Counted from the stretch's first letter, positions 1 through 8,901 are shown. The stretch is 64,000 nucleotides of DNA from JBFMCC01 sp037445635 (GCA_037445635.1 JBBIKC010000012.1:1-64000); one strand, 5' to 3'. Numbers and translations: made by a program. The notes: generated by a model from the letters alone, not told the origin.

Positions 1-1767
1 CCGCACGGCGCGACGGTCACCGATGAGCATGGGCACAAGCACGTCGTCCCCTCGGTCGAGCCGATGTACTCGCGCTTCTTCGCCTTCCTTGGCTTGTTCG
101 CCTTCGGCATGTACGTCCTGGTGGTTTCCGACAATTTGCTGACGATGTTCGTCGGCTGGGAGATCATGGGCCTCTGCTCGTACCTGTTGATCGGCTTCTG
201 GTACGGAAAAGAATCCGCACGCAACGCGGCCATCAAGGCCTTTATGACCACCCGCATCGGCGACGTGTTCATGCTGCTCGGCATCGCGTTCCTCTACTCG
301 GCGACTGGTACGCTCTCGTTCCGCGAAATCTTCACCAACGAAGAACTCATGCACGTCCTCGCGACGACCGCCACGCCCATTCTCGGACTTTCCGCGGCGG
401 GACTGATCGCCGTCCTGCTCTTCATCGGGACGATCGGCAAATCGGCGCAGTGGCCCCTCCACGTCTGGCTGCCCGACGCGATGGAAGGCCCGACCCCCGT
501 CAGCGCGATGATCCATGCGGCCACGATGGTGTCGGCGGGCGTGTACGCGGTCATCCGCATGTTCCCGCTGCTCAGCCTCGACGGCGGCGCGATGACCGTC
601 GTCGCTTTCATCGGCACATTTACGGCCATCTTCGCCGCGACCATCGCGGTAGCGCAAAACGACATCAAGCGCGTGCTGGCCTACTCCACGATTTCACAAC
701 TCGGCTTCATGATCGCCGCGCTCGGCATCGGCGCGTACGTGGCGGCCGCGTTCCATCTCATCACGCACGCCTTCTTCAAGGCCCTGCTGTTCCTCGGCTC
801 TGGCTCTGTCATCCACGGCATGGAGCATGGCGTTCTCCACACGGGCAACCATCACGTGGACCCGCAAGACATGTTCAACATGGGCGGCCTCCGCAAGAAG
901 ATGCCCATCACCTTCTGGACGTTCCTCATCGGCGGCTTCGCTCTTTCGGGCTTCCCGCTCGTCACCGCGGGCTTCTGGTCGAAGGACGAAATTCTCGCCG
1001 ACGCGTGGGGACACGGCCACCTGGCGGTCTTCATCACGCTTGCCGTTGCCGCGTTTATGACCGCCTTCTACACCATGCGGCAGATCACCTTGACCTTCCT
1101 CGGCGAACCGCGTACGAAGGAAGCCGAACACGCTCACGAGACTCCCTGGACGATGACCGTCCCGCTGATGGTTCTGGCGTTCTTCGCTGTGACATATGGC
1201 TGGGTCGGCATCCCCGAGCATTTCCCTGGCCTCGGCGGAATCCTGCCGAACTGGTTCCACGATTTCGTCGGCCACACGCTGGAGCACGTCCCCGAAGCGC
1301 CTGAGTTCAGCCCGATCCCCTTACTGACATCTGTGTTTGTCGCTGGCGGTGGCCTGACTCTCGGCTGGCTGTATTATCGCAACGTCAAATCGGTCAAGGA
1401 AGATATCTTCCAAATCCCCGTGTTGAAAAACAAATGGTACTTCGACGAAGCCTACGATTTCCTCTTTGTCAAACCCGCTTATTGGATTTCCGAAACTCTT
1501 GTCTATAAGTGGATTGATCAAGGTTTGATTGACGGCATCCTGCACACGTTTGGAAAAGTCACAGACTGGCTGGGCAACAAAATCCGCAACTGGATTGACC
1601 TGCCCGTCATCAACGGCTTCGGCGATTTCGTCGGCTTCCGCACCGCTGATCTGGGCGGGGCCATGCGTCCGCTCCAGACGGGCCGCGTCCAACAATACAT
1701 GTTGCTGGCCATGTTCCTGCTGTTGATCGTGGGCGGCCTGCTCTTCTATTTCCTGGTCATGGCGTAA
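1..1767 (+). CDS. nuoL: NADH-quinone oxidoreductase subunit L (5' truncated by window)
   Basis: Membrane antiporter-like subunit at the distal end of complex I, which couples quinone reduction by NADH to ion pumping. The frame is open from base 1 without a start codon, so the gene begins upstream; the first in-frame ATG at 64 is internal because the coding pattern continues before it. Visible motifs include GWEIMGLCSYLLIGFWY near the left edge and GKSAQWPLHVWLPDAM, which carries the conserved Lys and His of the proton channel. The C-terminus has the lateral-helix motif LQTGRVQQY (about 1672-1698) followed by a final membrane helix. Just before it, 1588-1668 encode about 27 residues (NWIDLP...GGAMR) that look like extra length compared with ordinary NuoL. 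It is followed 12 bases later by nuoM. Confidence 0.95.
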   Translation, partial: PHGATVTDEHGHKHVVPSVEPMYSRFFAFLGLFAFGMYVLVVSDNLLTMFVGWEIMGLCSYLLIGFWYGKESARNAAIKAFMTTRIGDVFMLLGIAFLYSATGTLSFREIFTNEELMHVLATTATPILGLSAAGLIAVLLFIGTIGKSAQWPLHVWLPDAMEGPTPVSAMIHAATMVSAGVYAVIRMFPLLSLDGGAMTVVAFIGTFTAIFAATIAVAQNDIKRVLAYSTISQLGFMIAALGIGAYVAAAFHLITHAFFKALLFLGSGSVIHGMEHGVLHTGNHHVDPQDMFNMGGLRKKMPITFWTFLIGGFALSGFPLVTAGFWSKDEILADAWGHGHLAVFITLAVAAFMTAFYTMRQITLTFLGEPRTKEAEHAHETPWTMTVPLMVLAFFAVTYGWVGIPEHFPGLGGILPNWFHDFVGHTLEHVPEAPEFSPIPLLTSVFVAGGGLTLGWLYYRNVKSVKEDIFQIPVLKNKWYFDEAYDFLFVKPAYWISETLVYKWIDQGLIDGILHTFGKVTDWLGNKIRNWIDLPVINGFGDFVGFRTADLGGAMRPLQTGRVQQYMLLAMFLLLIVGGLLFYFLVMA

Positions 1768-1779
1768 CAGGAGCAGAAA

Positions 1780-3309
1780 ATGGATTTCATCAATTCTCAT
1801 CTCCTGAGCCTCATCCTCTTCCTGCCGACTGTCGCGGCGCTGGTCATCTTCTTCCTCCCGAAGGACGAGGTCAAACTGATCCGCTGGACGGCTTTCGCCG
1901 CGAGCCTCATCCCGTTCGCGTTGTCCGTCGTGGTGTGGGTCAATTTCAAGTCCGACGCGAGCGGCTTTCAGTTCGAGGAAAATTATCCCTGGTACGATGC
2001 GATTCGCTCGTCCGTGCATCTCGGTGTGGACGGCTTGTCTCTCACGATGGTCGTGTTGACCACGCTCCTGACGCCCCTCGCTATCCTCGCCTCGTTCAGC
2101 ATCACCGACCGTGTCAAGCCGTACATGATGCTCTTCCTGATGCTTGAGACCGGTATGCTGGGCGTCTTCATGGCGCTCGATCTGCTGATCTTCTTCGTTT
2201 TCTGGGAGATCGGCCTCGTTCCGATGTACTTCCTCATCAACCAATGGGGGAGCGCCAACCGCAATTACGCCTCGCTCAAGTTCATGATCTACACCATGGG
2301 AGGTTCGCTCGGTCTCCTGCTTGGCATCCAGTTGCTCGGCGTTCTGTTCAAGACCTTCGATTTGCAGACCATCGTACAGGGCTGGACTTCCCTTTCCTCG
2401 AGCGAGACCTTCGGGCAGACCTTCTTCACGATTGGACAGGTCAAGGCGGTGGCGTTCTGGGCTTTTGTCATTGCCTTTGCCATCAAAGTTCCCGTCTGGC
2501 CGTTCCACACATGGTTGCCCGACGCGCACACCGAAGCGCCGACAGCTGGCTCGATGATCCTGGCTGGCGTCCTGCTGAAACTGGGCGCGTACGGCTTCCT
2601 GCGCCTTGTCCTGCCGCTCTACCCCGAACAGGCACAGTTCTACGCGGGCGCGCTGGCCTTCCTCGCGGTTGCCGCGATCGTCTTTGGCGCGTTTGCCTCA
2701 TACGGGCAGACCGACTTCAAGCGGCTGGTCGCGTACTCGTCCGTGAATCACATGGGTTTCGTCCTGCTCGGCATTGCCGCGGCCGCCAAGGCGTCCGGCA
2801 CGCTCGACGCAACGATTGCCCTCAACGGCGCGGTCTTGCAGATGTTCAATCACGGTCTCTCTGCGGCGGGCATGTTCTTCCTCGTCGGCGTGATCTATGA
2901 GCGGACGCACACGCGCAACCTCAACGAGTTCGGCGGTTTGTTCCCGCTCGTGCCTGTCTATGGCGGCATCCTCATCTTCACTTCGATGGCGTCCCTCGGC
3001 CTGCCCGGACTCAACGGCTTCATCTCTGAGTTCCTCGTGGTGCGAGGCTCCTGGCCGATTTTGACGGTCTACACCGCCGTTGCCATGCTCGGACTTCTCT
3101 TCACGGGCGCGTACATCCTGAAGGGAATCAAGAGCGTCCTGCACGGACCTCTTAACGAGCATTGGGCTCATGGCGAGCACAAACTGACCGAGATCAACAC
3201 ACGGGAGATTCTCGTCATGGCTCCGTTGATGGCGCTCATACTCGTCACCGGCGTCTGGCCCGCGTGGATTTTGGATGTCATCAACAAAGCGATGGTGATG
3301 TTGTTTTAG
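1780..3309 (+). CDS. nuoM: NADH-quinone oxidoreductase subunit M (first copy)
   Basis: 509-residue antiporter-like membrane subunit of complex I with about 14 hydrophobic helices. The central signature WPFHTWLPDAHTEAPT lies near residues 240-256, and the broken helix with a Lys (QTDFKRLVAYSSVNHMGF) follows; both are typical of NuoM. The ATG is preceded by an AGGAG-like ribosome site 12 bases after the nuoL stop, so the two are co-transcribed. The DAH and EAP residues match canonical NuoM more closely than those of the next gene, so this is probably the standard M subunit and the next gene the additional one. Confidence 0.95.
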   Translation: MDFINSHLLSLILFLPTVAALVIFFLPKDEVKLIRWTAFAASLIPFALSVVVWVNFKSDASGFQFEENYPWYDAIRSSVHLGVDGLSLTMVVLTTLLTPLAILASFSITDRVKPYMMLFLMLETGMLGVFMALDLLIFFVFWEIGLVPMYFLINQWGSANRNYASLKFMIYTMGGSLGLLLGIQLLGVLFKTFDLQTIVQGWTSLSSSETFGQTFFTIGQVKAVAFWAFVIAFAIKVPVWPFHTWLPDAHTEAPTAGSMILAGVLLKLGAYGFLRLVLPLYPEQAQFYAGALAFLAVAAIVFGAFASYGQTDFKRLVAYSSVNHMGFVLLGIAAAAKASGTLDATIALNGAVLQMFNHGLSAAGMFFLVGVIYERTHTRNLNEFGGLFPLVPVYGGILIFTSMASLGLPGLNGFISEFLVVRGSWPILTVYTAVAMLGLLFTGAYILKGIKSVLHGPLNEHWAHGEHKLTEINTREILVMAPLMALILVTGVWPAWILDVINKAMVMLF

Positions 3310-3311
3310 AA

Positions 3312-3393
3312 GATGTAAACAGATACATATGTATACAAGTAAACAAGTCAATTTTTCCCTGTGTACGTGTCTACGTGTGTACCTGTGTACATC
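3312..3393 (+). repeat. Imperfect 35-bp inverted repeat between the two nuoM genes
   Basis: The left arm 3312-3347 (starting GATGTAAACAG) is nearly the reverse complement of the right arm 3359-3393 (ending GTGTACATC), with an 11-base loop containing a T-run. The right arm is also an irregular tandem of GTGTAC/GTCTAC units, and the left arm contains the perfect palindrome ATACATATGTAT. The structure ends three bases before the GAGG ribosome site of the second nuoM, so a folded RNA would sit directly against the site. It is AT-richer than the flanking genes. Confidence 0.75.
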
Positions 3394-3405
3394 CCCGAGG
3401 TGATT

Positions 3406-4908
3406 ATGAACTTTCCGGTTCTCAGCGTAATTGTTTTCACTCCCATGGCTGCGGCGGTGTTGATGTTGTTGATGCCTGCCGAGAGGCGCAATGAAACGCG
3501 TTCCATCGCGCTGGCCGCGGCAACTTTTGCCCTGATCCTTTCGGGGTGGGTCTATTACCAGTATCTGGTTAATCACATGGCGGGCTATCAGTTTGTGGAA
3601 GAGTACAACTGGCTCCCCGCGCTGGGCATGAAACTCATCTTTGGCGTGGACGGCATGAGCGCGCCGCTCGTCCTGCTGACGGGCATCGTCATGTTCACGG
3701 GCGTGCTCATCTCCTGGGGCATTGACGACGAGCACGCGCCGACGGGGATTCAAGACCGCCCGCGTGAGTTCTTCGCCTTCCTGTTCATCCTGGCTTCGGG
3801 TGTCTTCGGCGTCTTTGCCTCGCTCGACTTGTTCATGCTGTTCTTCTTCTACGAGATCGCCGTCTTCCCGATGTACCTGCTCATTGCCATCTGGGGTTGG
3901 GTGAAGACCCGCGAATATGCCGCCATGAAACTGACGCTCTACCTGTTCGTCGGTTCGGTGGTCGCCCTCGTCGGCGCGCTGGCGATGTATTTCAAGGCGG
4001 GTTTCGATTCCTTCGACATGCGCCTGCTCGAACAGGCTAACTTTCCTGTTGATTTTCAAATTGGATGGTTCCTGCCCGTCTTCCTCGGCTTCGCGGTGTT
4101 GGGCGGTATCTGGCCGTTCCACAACTGGTCGCCGGACGGCCACGTTGCCGCGCCGACCGCCGTTTCCATGTTCCATGCAGGCGTGCTGATGAAACTGGGC
4201 GCGTTCGCCGCGTTGCGCGTCGGCATCATGCTCCTGCCCGAGGGCGCGAAATACTGGTCATGGCTGATCATGACCTTCGCCGCGGTCGCAGTAGTTTACG
4301 GCGCGTACATCGCCTTCGTCCAGACGGACTTCAAATACATGGTCGGCTTCTCCTCCGTCTCGCACATGGGGCTGGTGATGCTTGGTTTCTCCACCCTCAA
4401 CCGCCAGGGTCTGCTTGGTTCGGGCGTGCAGATGTTCTCTCACGGTGTGATGACGGCCCTTTTCTTTGCCGTGGTCGGCATGGTCTATGACCGCGCACAT
4501 ACGCGCGAAATCCCTGAATTGGGCGGTATGGGCAAGATCCTGCCGTTCGCGTCCATTGGTTTCATCATTGGCGGCCTGGTTTCGATGGGCATGCCCGGCT
4601 TTTCCGGCTTCATCGCTGAATTTCCGATCTTCCTCGGCGTGTGGGGCAGGCAGTGGCTGGTGGCGGTCGTTGCGAGCGTTTCGATAGTCATCACCGCGGC
4701 CTACATCATGCGCAACATCCGCATGGTCTTCTTCGGGAACATGCCCGAGAAATTCGAAGGCCATATATCCGCCCTGACCGCTCTGGATAAAGTCGCCATT
4801 GTGACCCTGTGTGCGTTCATGATCGGCATCGGCTTGTTCCCGTCCCTGATGGTGCCGATGGTGCAGACGGGTGTTGACAACATCCTGCGCCTTCTGGGAG
4901 GTGCATAA
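3406..4908 (+). CDS. nuoM: Second NuoM-like complex I subunit
   Basis: 500-residue antiporter-like subunit homologous to, but clearly diverged from, the preceding NuoM. It keeps WPFHNWSPDGHVAAPT and QTDFKYMVGFSSVSHMG, so the channel Lys and His positions appear intact. The start is the ATG at 3406, five bases after GAGG; the open frame extends upstream to 3361 but that part overlaps the inverted repeat and gives an unlikely N-terminus. The mature start MNFPVLSVIVFTPM is typical of NuoM. Position between nuoM and nuoN in one operon suggests an enlarged membrane arm with two M-type subunits. Confidence 0.92.
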   Translation: MNFPVLSVIVFTPMAAAVLMLLMPAERRNETRSIALAAATFALILSGWVYYQYLVNHMAGYQFVEEYNWLPALGMKLIFGVDGMSAPLVLLTGIVMFTGVLISWGIDDEHAPTGIQDRPREFFAFLFILASGVFGVFASLDLFMLFFFYEIAVFPMYLLIAIWGWVKTREYAAMKLTLYLFVGSVVALVGALAMYFKAGFDSFDMRLLEQANFPVDFQIGWFLPVFLGFAVLGGIWPFHNWSPDGHVAAPTAVSMFHAGVLMKLGAFAALRVGIMLLPEGAKYWSWLIMTFAAVAVVYGAYIAFVQTDFKYMVGFSSVSHMGLVMLGFSTLNRQGLLGSGVQMFSHGVMTALFFAVVGMVYDRAHTREIPELGGMGKILPFASIGFIIGGLVSMGMPGFSGFIAEFPIFLGVWGRQWLVAVVASVSIVITAAYIMRNIRMVFFGNMPEKFEGHISALTALDKVAIVTLCAFMIGIGLFPSLMVPMVQTGVDNILRLLGGA

Positions 4909-6342
4909 GTGAATTCCTTTGCTCCGATTCTCCCTGAGATTCTCCTGCTGGCCATCGGCCTGCTGATCCTGCTGGCCGAACCGTTTTGGAAGCGCGAACA
5001 GCGCCGCAACCTCGGATGGCTGACGGCGGGCGGGCTGGCGCTGTCCATGGTTGTCTGCCTGCTGGTCGGTCGCCCTGCCGCGCCGGTCATGGCTCTCGGC
5101 GGCATGGTGCGCTTCGACTGGCTGGGATTCTTCTTCAAGATGCTCTTCCTCGCCGCCTCGGCCGCCACCGCCCTGTTCATGATGGACGTGGAGAAACTCA
5201 ACCGCCGCGGCGAAGCCTATCTGCTCCTGCTGGCCTCGACGATGGGAATGACTTTGATGGCCTCCTCGGCCAACCTGGTGATGCTCTATCTCGCGATCGA
5301 GACCACCTCGATTCCTCTCTACGTTTTGGCCGGGTTCATGCTCGAGGACGAAGCCTCCACCGAGGCGGGATTTAAGTACCTGCTTTTCGGCGCGTTGACA
5401 TCCACCGTGATGCTCTACGGCTTCAGCCTGCTCTACGGCTTTACGGGTACGACCGATATTTACAAACTAGCGGCCATGTTCCAGGCGGGTCAACTCTCGA
5501 CGGGCGTGATCGTCGGCGTGATCTTCCTCCTCGTAGTGGGACTCGGGTTCAAGGTCTCGATTGTTCCGTTCCACTTCTGGGCACCTGATGTCTACGAAGG
5601 TTCTCCCACGCCGATTGCGGGTTTTCTATCCACGGCATCCAAAGCGGCGGGCTTTGCCGTCCTGGCGCGGCTGTTCGTGGTCGCTTTCCCGAATCTGATG
5701 TCGTCGTGGGCGACGATTTTGGCTGTGTTGTCGGCTATCACGATGACGGTCGGCAACCTGCTCGCGATACGGCAATCCAACATCAAGCGTCTGCTGGCGT
5801 ATTCATCGGTAGCGCACGCGGGCTACGTGCTGATCGGTGTGGCCGCGGCCTCGCGTCTGGGCGTGGCCAGCGTCGTGTTCTATCTGATCGCGTACATCGT
5901 GACCAACCTGGCTGCATTTGGAATCGTGGTGGCCTACGCCCGCGTCAGCGGTTCGGATGAGATCGCGGCTTATAACGGTCTCAGCCGACGTTCGCCCGGT
6001 TTGGCGCTGGCCTTACTGGTGGCGTTCCTCTCATTGGCAGGCATGCCCCCGTTTGGCGGATTCATCGCCAAGGTCCTGGTTTTTGCGGCGGCGGTGGAAT
6101 CGGGGCTGGTCTGGCTGGCGGTCGTCGGCGTCATCAATGCCATCATCGGTTTGTACTACTACCTGGTGGTGCTCAAGCACGTCTATCTCTTCCGCAACGA
6201 AGCGGCCGAGAGCCAGCCTCTGCCGGTGACGCGGCCCTATATGATAGCGCTGGTGGCCTTGAGTATTGGCATCATCCTGATCGGGACAGTCTTCGCGCCT
6301 TGGTTCGGTCTCTCCGACGCGGCCGCGTTGAACTTGTTTTGA
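4909..6342 (+). CDS. nuoN: NADH-quinone oxidoreductase subunit N
   Basis: 477-residue antiporter-like subunit of complex I, last gene of the operon. It starts with GTG directly after the stop of the preceding gene (TAA then GTG), with GGAGG inside the upstream gene's last codons, so translation is coupled. The signature VPFHFWAPDVYEGSPTP and the later QSNIKRLLAYSSVAHAGY, with the helix-breaking Lys, identify NuoN. About 14 membrane helices are visible and length is normal for the family. Confidence 0.94.
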   Translation: MNSFAPILPEILLLAIGLLILLAEPFWKREQRRNLGWLTAGGLALSMVVCLLVGRPAAPVMALGGMVRFDWLGFFFKMLFLAASAATALFMMDVEKLNRRGEAYLLLLASTMGMTLMASSANLVMLYLAIETTSIPLYVLAGFMLEDEASTEAGFKYLLFGALTSTVMLYGFSLLYGFTGTTDIYKLAAMFQAGQLSTGVIVGVIFLLVVGLGFKVSIVPFHFWAPDVYEGSPTPIAGFLSTASKAAGFAVLARLFVVAFPNLMSSWATILAVLSAITMTVGNLLAIRQSNIKRLLAYSSVAHAGYVLIGVAAASRLGVASVVFYLIAYIVTNLAAFGIVVAYARVSGSDEIAAYNGLSRRSPGLALALLVAFLSLAGMPPFGGFIAKVLVFAAAVESGLVWLAVVGVINAIIGLYYYLVVLKHVYLFRNEAAESQPLPVTRPYMIALVALSIGIILIGTVFAPWFGLSDAAALNLF

Positions 6343-6370
6343 CGGGCCTGATTTGGTCTTGTGATATAAT
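6339..6370 (+). promoter_or_regulatory. Putative sigma-70-type promoter for the Fo operon
   Basis: TTGACG at 6339-6344 overlaps the nuoN stop; TATAAT is at 6365-6370. The 20-base spacing is long, and TGATAT at 6362-6367 would give 17. The atpI ATG follows the TATAAT by 8 bases, so a transcript would be nearly leaderless. Confidence 0.6.
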
Positions 6371-6378
6371 CCACAACC

Positions 6379-6684
6379 ATGAAACTGCCGGGCAGCGAGG
6401 ATAAGCGTCGCGTTCAATATACGCTCAACCTTTTACTGGCCTCGATAGCCGGGCAGGTTGGCTGTCTGACTCTGCTCATCATTTTCGCGGCGCTGTTTGC
6501 TGGGCTGTGGCTTGACAAGTATTTCGACGCCCGTCCCTTGTTTACCGTCGGGTTGTTGATTGGCAGCGTACCGGTGACCCTTATTGTGATGTTTCGCGTG
6601 GTGAAGGGCGCCACTGACCGAATGAAACCTACCCAAACCAATGCGGGCAAGCCCGCTCGTCCGGAGGATTTCGATCGTGACTGA
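6379..6684 (+). CDS. atpI: AtpI-like (AtpZ/gene 1) protein of the ATP synthase operon
   Basis: 101-residue protein with two membrane helices (about 18-42 and 52-70), placed directly in front of the a-subunit gene. AtpI-type proteins sit at the head of ATP synthase operons and assist c-ring assembly or ion handling. Sequence similarity across the family is low, so the call rests on size, topology and position. The end overlaps the atpB start by 8 bases. There is no ribosome site between the TATAAT box and the ATG. Confidence 0.75.
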   Translation: MKLPGSEDKRRVQYTLNLLLASIAGQVGCLTLLIIFAALFAGLWLDKYFDARPLFTVGLLIGSVPVTLIVMFRVVKGATDRMKPTQTNAGKPARPEDFDRD

Positions 6685-7708
6685 AAAACAGGAAAAGAAA
6701 AGTGGATGGCGCTGGGGTGTAAACCGCTGGTTCGTCCTGGCGTTCATCGTTCTGGGTGCCTTCGCGGCAGAGAAGTATCCTCCCATTCAGCCGCATGTGC
6801 AGTTGCCTCCCGAGCCATTGACGGGGACGCTGTTCCAGGTCCTCGGACAAGACTTCGCGTTCACCAACACCATGCTGGCGATGTTAATTGCGGATGTCGT
6901 CCTGTTGCTGATGGGCTTTGCTGTGTATCGCGCCGTTAGAGGCGGTGCAATGGTTTTGAAGGGTCTGCCTGCGGCTGTGGAGGCCCTCCTCGAGGCCCTC
7001 TACAATATGACCAAGGGCACGGCAGGCAAGTGGGCAAAGTTCATCTTCCCGTGGTTTGCTACCATTACCCTGCTGGTGCTGGTTGCAAATTGGACCGAAC
7101 TTATCCCCGGCGTGGACTCGGTTGGCATTCTCCATCATTCCGAGCACGGCTATCCCGTGCAGGATTTGGGCTTTGCCGCGACCATCGTCAAACCTGCCGA
7201 GGGTGGGGAGTCCCACGGTGAAGACACGGAACTGTTCAGCTTGATTCCCTTTGTCCGCGTCCTCTCCACCGATCTGAACTTCACTGTGGCGCTGGCCCTG
7301 ATTGCCGTGGTCATGGTGCAGGTGGCGGGATTCCGTTCACAGGGACTGGCGTATGTCACCAAATTCTGGAATACCAAGACCTTTTTCAGCAAGCCCATCT
7401 TCGGCGTGATTGATTTTGGCGTCGGCCTGCTGGAGTTGATCTCCGAGTTCTCGAAGATCCTATCGTTTGCATTTCGTCTTTTCGGGAATATTTTCGCGGG
7501 TTCGGTGCTCTTGTTCGTTATCGGTTCACTGCTGGGAGGCGGCGGCCTGGGCTTTTTCCAGGTCGGCTTCCTGATGTTGGAATTCTTCGTAGGCCTGATC
7601 CAGGCCGTCGTCTTCGGTTTGCTCACGATGACCTTCATGGCGCAGGCTACGCAGGGTCACGGCGAGCACCATGAGGAAGAGGCAGTACCACTGCCGGAAA
7701 AAATTTGA
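6677..7708 (+). CDS. atpB: F-type ATP synthase subunit a
   Basis: 343-residue Fo a subunit, the stator half of the ion channel. The start is GTG at 6677, eight bases after GGAGGA at 6663-6668; the frame is open further upstream but lies within atpI. Helices carry the family block SFAFRLFGNIFAGSVLLF, including the essential Arg in FRLFGN, and end with LIQAVVFGLLTMTFMAQA. A loop between helices contains an extra stretch around HHSEHGYPVQDLGFA and EDTELFS, longer than in E. coli. The His/Glu-rich tail GHGEHHEEEA is a local feature. Confidence 0.93.
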   Translation: MTEKQEKKSGWRWGVNRWFVLAFIVLGAFAAEKYPPIQPHVQLPPEPLTGTLFQVLGQDFAFTNTMLAMLIADVVLLLMGFAVYRAVRGGAMVLKGLPAAVEALLEALYNMTKGTAGKWAKFIFPWFATITLLVLVANWTELIPGVDSVGILHHSEHGYPVQDLGFAATIVKPAEGGESHGEDTELFSLIPFVRVLSTDLNFTVALALIAVVMVQVAGFRSQGLAYVTKFWNTKTFFSKPIFGVIDFGVGLLELISEFSKILSFAFRLFGNIFAGSVLLFVIGSLLGGGGLGFFQVGFLMLEFFVGLIQAVVFGLLTMTFMAQATQGHGEHHEEEAVPLPEKI

Positions 7709-7725
7709 AACGGAGGCATTGTATT

Positions 7726-7965
7726 ATGGAATTGGAAGCTGCAACCATCCTTGGCAAATTGATCGGCGCGGGGCTGGCAATGATTGGCGCCATCGGGGCG
7801 GGCGCCGGCATCGGCATTGTCACCAGCGGCGCGGTGCAGGCCATGGGCCGCAACCCGGATGCTACCGGCACCATCCAGACCAACATGATCCTGGGCATCG
7901 CTTTCGCGGAAGCGGTGGCGATTTACTGTCTGGTGGTGGCGCTCCTCATCCTGTTCGTCTTCTAG
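7726..7965 (+). CDS. atpE: F-type ATP synthase subunit c
   Basis: 79-residue two-helix proteolipid that forms the rotor ring. The start is ATG at 7726, nine bases after GGAGG; the open frame further upstream lacks a site. Helix 1 carries the glycine motif GAIGAGAGIGIV, the polar loop is RNPD, and helix 2 holds the ion-binding Glu in FAEAVAIY. The Gln and the Ser after the Glu that mark sodium-specific rings are absent (I and A instead), which suggests proton use. Confidence 0.94.
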   Translation: MELEAATILGKLIGAGLAMIGAIGAGAGIGIVTSGAVQAMGRNPDATGTIQTNMILGIAFAEAVAIYCLVVALLILFVF

Positions 7966-7984
7966 GGGCGGCAAGGAGGACAGA

Positions 7985-8719
7985 GTGGAAAAGTTAGGCC
8001 TTAATCTCGGCTACCTTTTATTGCAAATTTTCAACTTCCTGATCCTGTTCGTCGTCCTGCGCGTATGGGTCTATAAACCCATTTTGAACATGCTCGCGGC
8101 CCGTGAAAGGAAAATCGCCCAGGGTCTTGAAGACGCCCGCATCGCCGCAGAAGCCCGCTCGGACGCGGAAAAAGATGCGGCCAGAATCGTGGCAGATGCG
8201 CAGACGCAGGCGAACACGATCGTCCGGGAGGCGACCGTGCGCGCGGAATCCGCCGCCAAGGATGTGCGCGCCGCCGCGGATGCGGAGGCTGCCAAGACCC
8301 GTGAGGCGGCTCTGGTCGAGGCCGAACAGGAACGCAACCGTATCTTGAGCGACTTGCGCGGGCAGATCGCGGCCCTGTCCATTGCCGCGGCGCAGAAACT
8401 GATCGGCGAAGCGCTCGATGAGAAGCGGCAGCACGCGCTGATTGACGAGTTCTTCTCTGGGGTGAAGAGCGGTAAAGTGATCGTCCTCGATGATGTGGAC
8501 TTCAGAGGCGAATCGGCCGAAGTCACGAGCGCGCTTCCGTTGACGAAGGACGAGGAAGCCGCAGTCAAAAAGGAAGTGCTGGCCAGGGTCGGGGCGCAGG
8601 CCGTCACGTTCCGCGTGGACCCGTCCATTCTCGGCGGCCTCGTCATCAAAGTGGGTGACAAGGTGCTGGACGGTTCGGTCTCCGGTAAGCTCGAAGGTCT
8701 CCGGCAGAATCTGAAATAG
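7985..8719 (+). CDS. atpF: F-type ATP synthase subunit b fused to delta C-terminal domain
   Basis: 244-residue peripheral-stalk protein. Residues 1-30 form one membrane anchor; 35-155 are a charged, Ala-rich helical stalk typical of subunit b. From about residue 165 the sequence changes to SALPLTKDEEAAVKK, DPSILGGLVIKVGDKVLDGS and GKLEGLRQ, which is the C-terminal domain of subunit delta. The N-terminal six-helix domain of delta, which docks on F1 alpha, is not present. The start is GTG at 7985 after AGGAGG. The gene ends 19 bases before a strong terminator, and no F1 gene follows. Confidence 0.88.
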   Translation: MEKLGLNLGYLLLQIFNFLILFVVLRVWVYKPILNMLAARERKIAQGLEDARIAAEARSDAEKDAARIVADAQTQANTIVREATVRAESAAKDVRAAADAEAAKTREAALVEAEQERNRILSDLRGQIAALSIAAAQKLIGEALDEKRQHALIDEFFSGVKSGKVIVLDDVDFRGESAEVTSALPLTKDEEAAVKKEVLARVGAQAVTFRVDPSILGGLVIKVGDKVLDGSVSGKLEGLRQNLK

Positions 8720-8737
8720 GCTGCTTGCTTGGTATGT

Positions 8738-8771
8738 AAAAGTCCCGGCAAATAATCGCCGGGACTTTTTG
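8738..8771 (+). terminator. Rho-independent terminator after the Fo genes
   Basis: A perfect stem AAAAGTCCCGGC / GCCGGGACTTTT (8738-8749 with 8758-8769) with an 8-base loop is followed by a T-run. It separates the Fo genes from the V/A-ATPase operon. Confidence 0.92.
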
Positions 8772-8830
8772 TTTATCGGGGATTTCACTCGGAACTTGCC
8801 TGAAATTTCACCAATGGAATAAATTAGGCC

Positions 8831-8859
8831 TTGATTGTCTGATGCTTTTCTCTTACAAT
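8831..8859 (+). promoter_or_regulatory. Promoter of the V/A-type ATPase operon
   Basis: TTGATT at 8831-8836 and TACAAT at 8854-8859 with 17-base spacing, in a 182-base gap between the terminator and the first V-ATPase gene. A GGCGAGG-like site precedes the ATG at 8902. Confidence 0.75.
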
Positions 8860-8901
8860 TACGGCTGAAAAAATCAAAATTCCTGGCGAGGCACATTCGG
8901 C

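Noticed and set aside
1321..4176. Long minus-strand open frames opposite the nuo genes
   Set aside because: Very polar Glu/Arg/His-rich products complementary to membrane helices, as expected for antisense of hydrophobic coding sequence.
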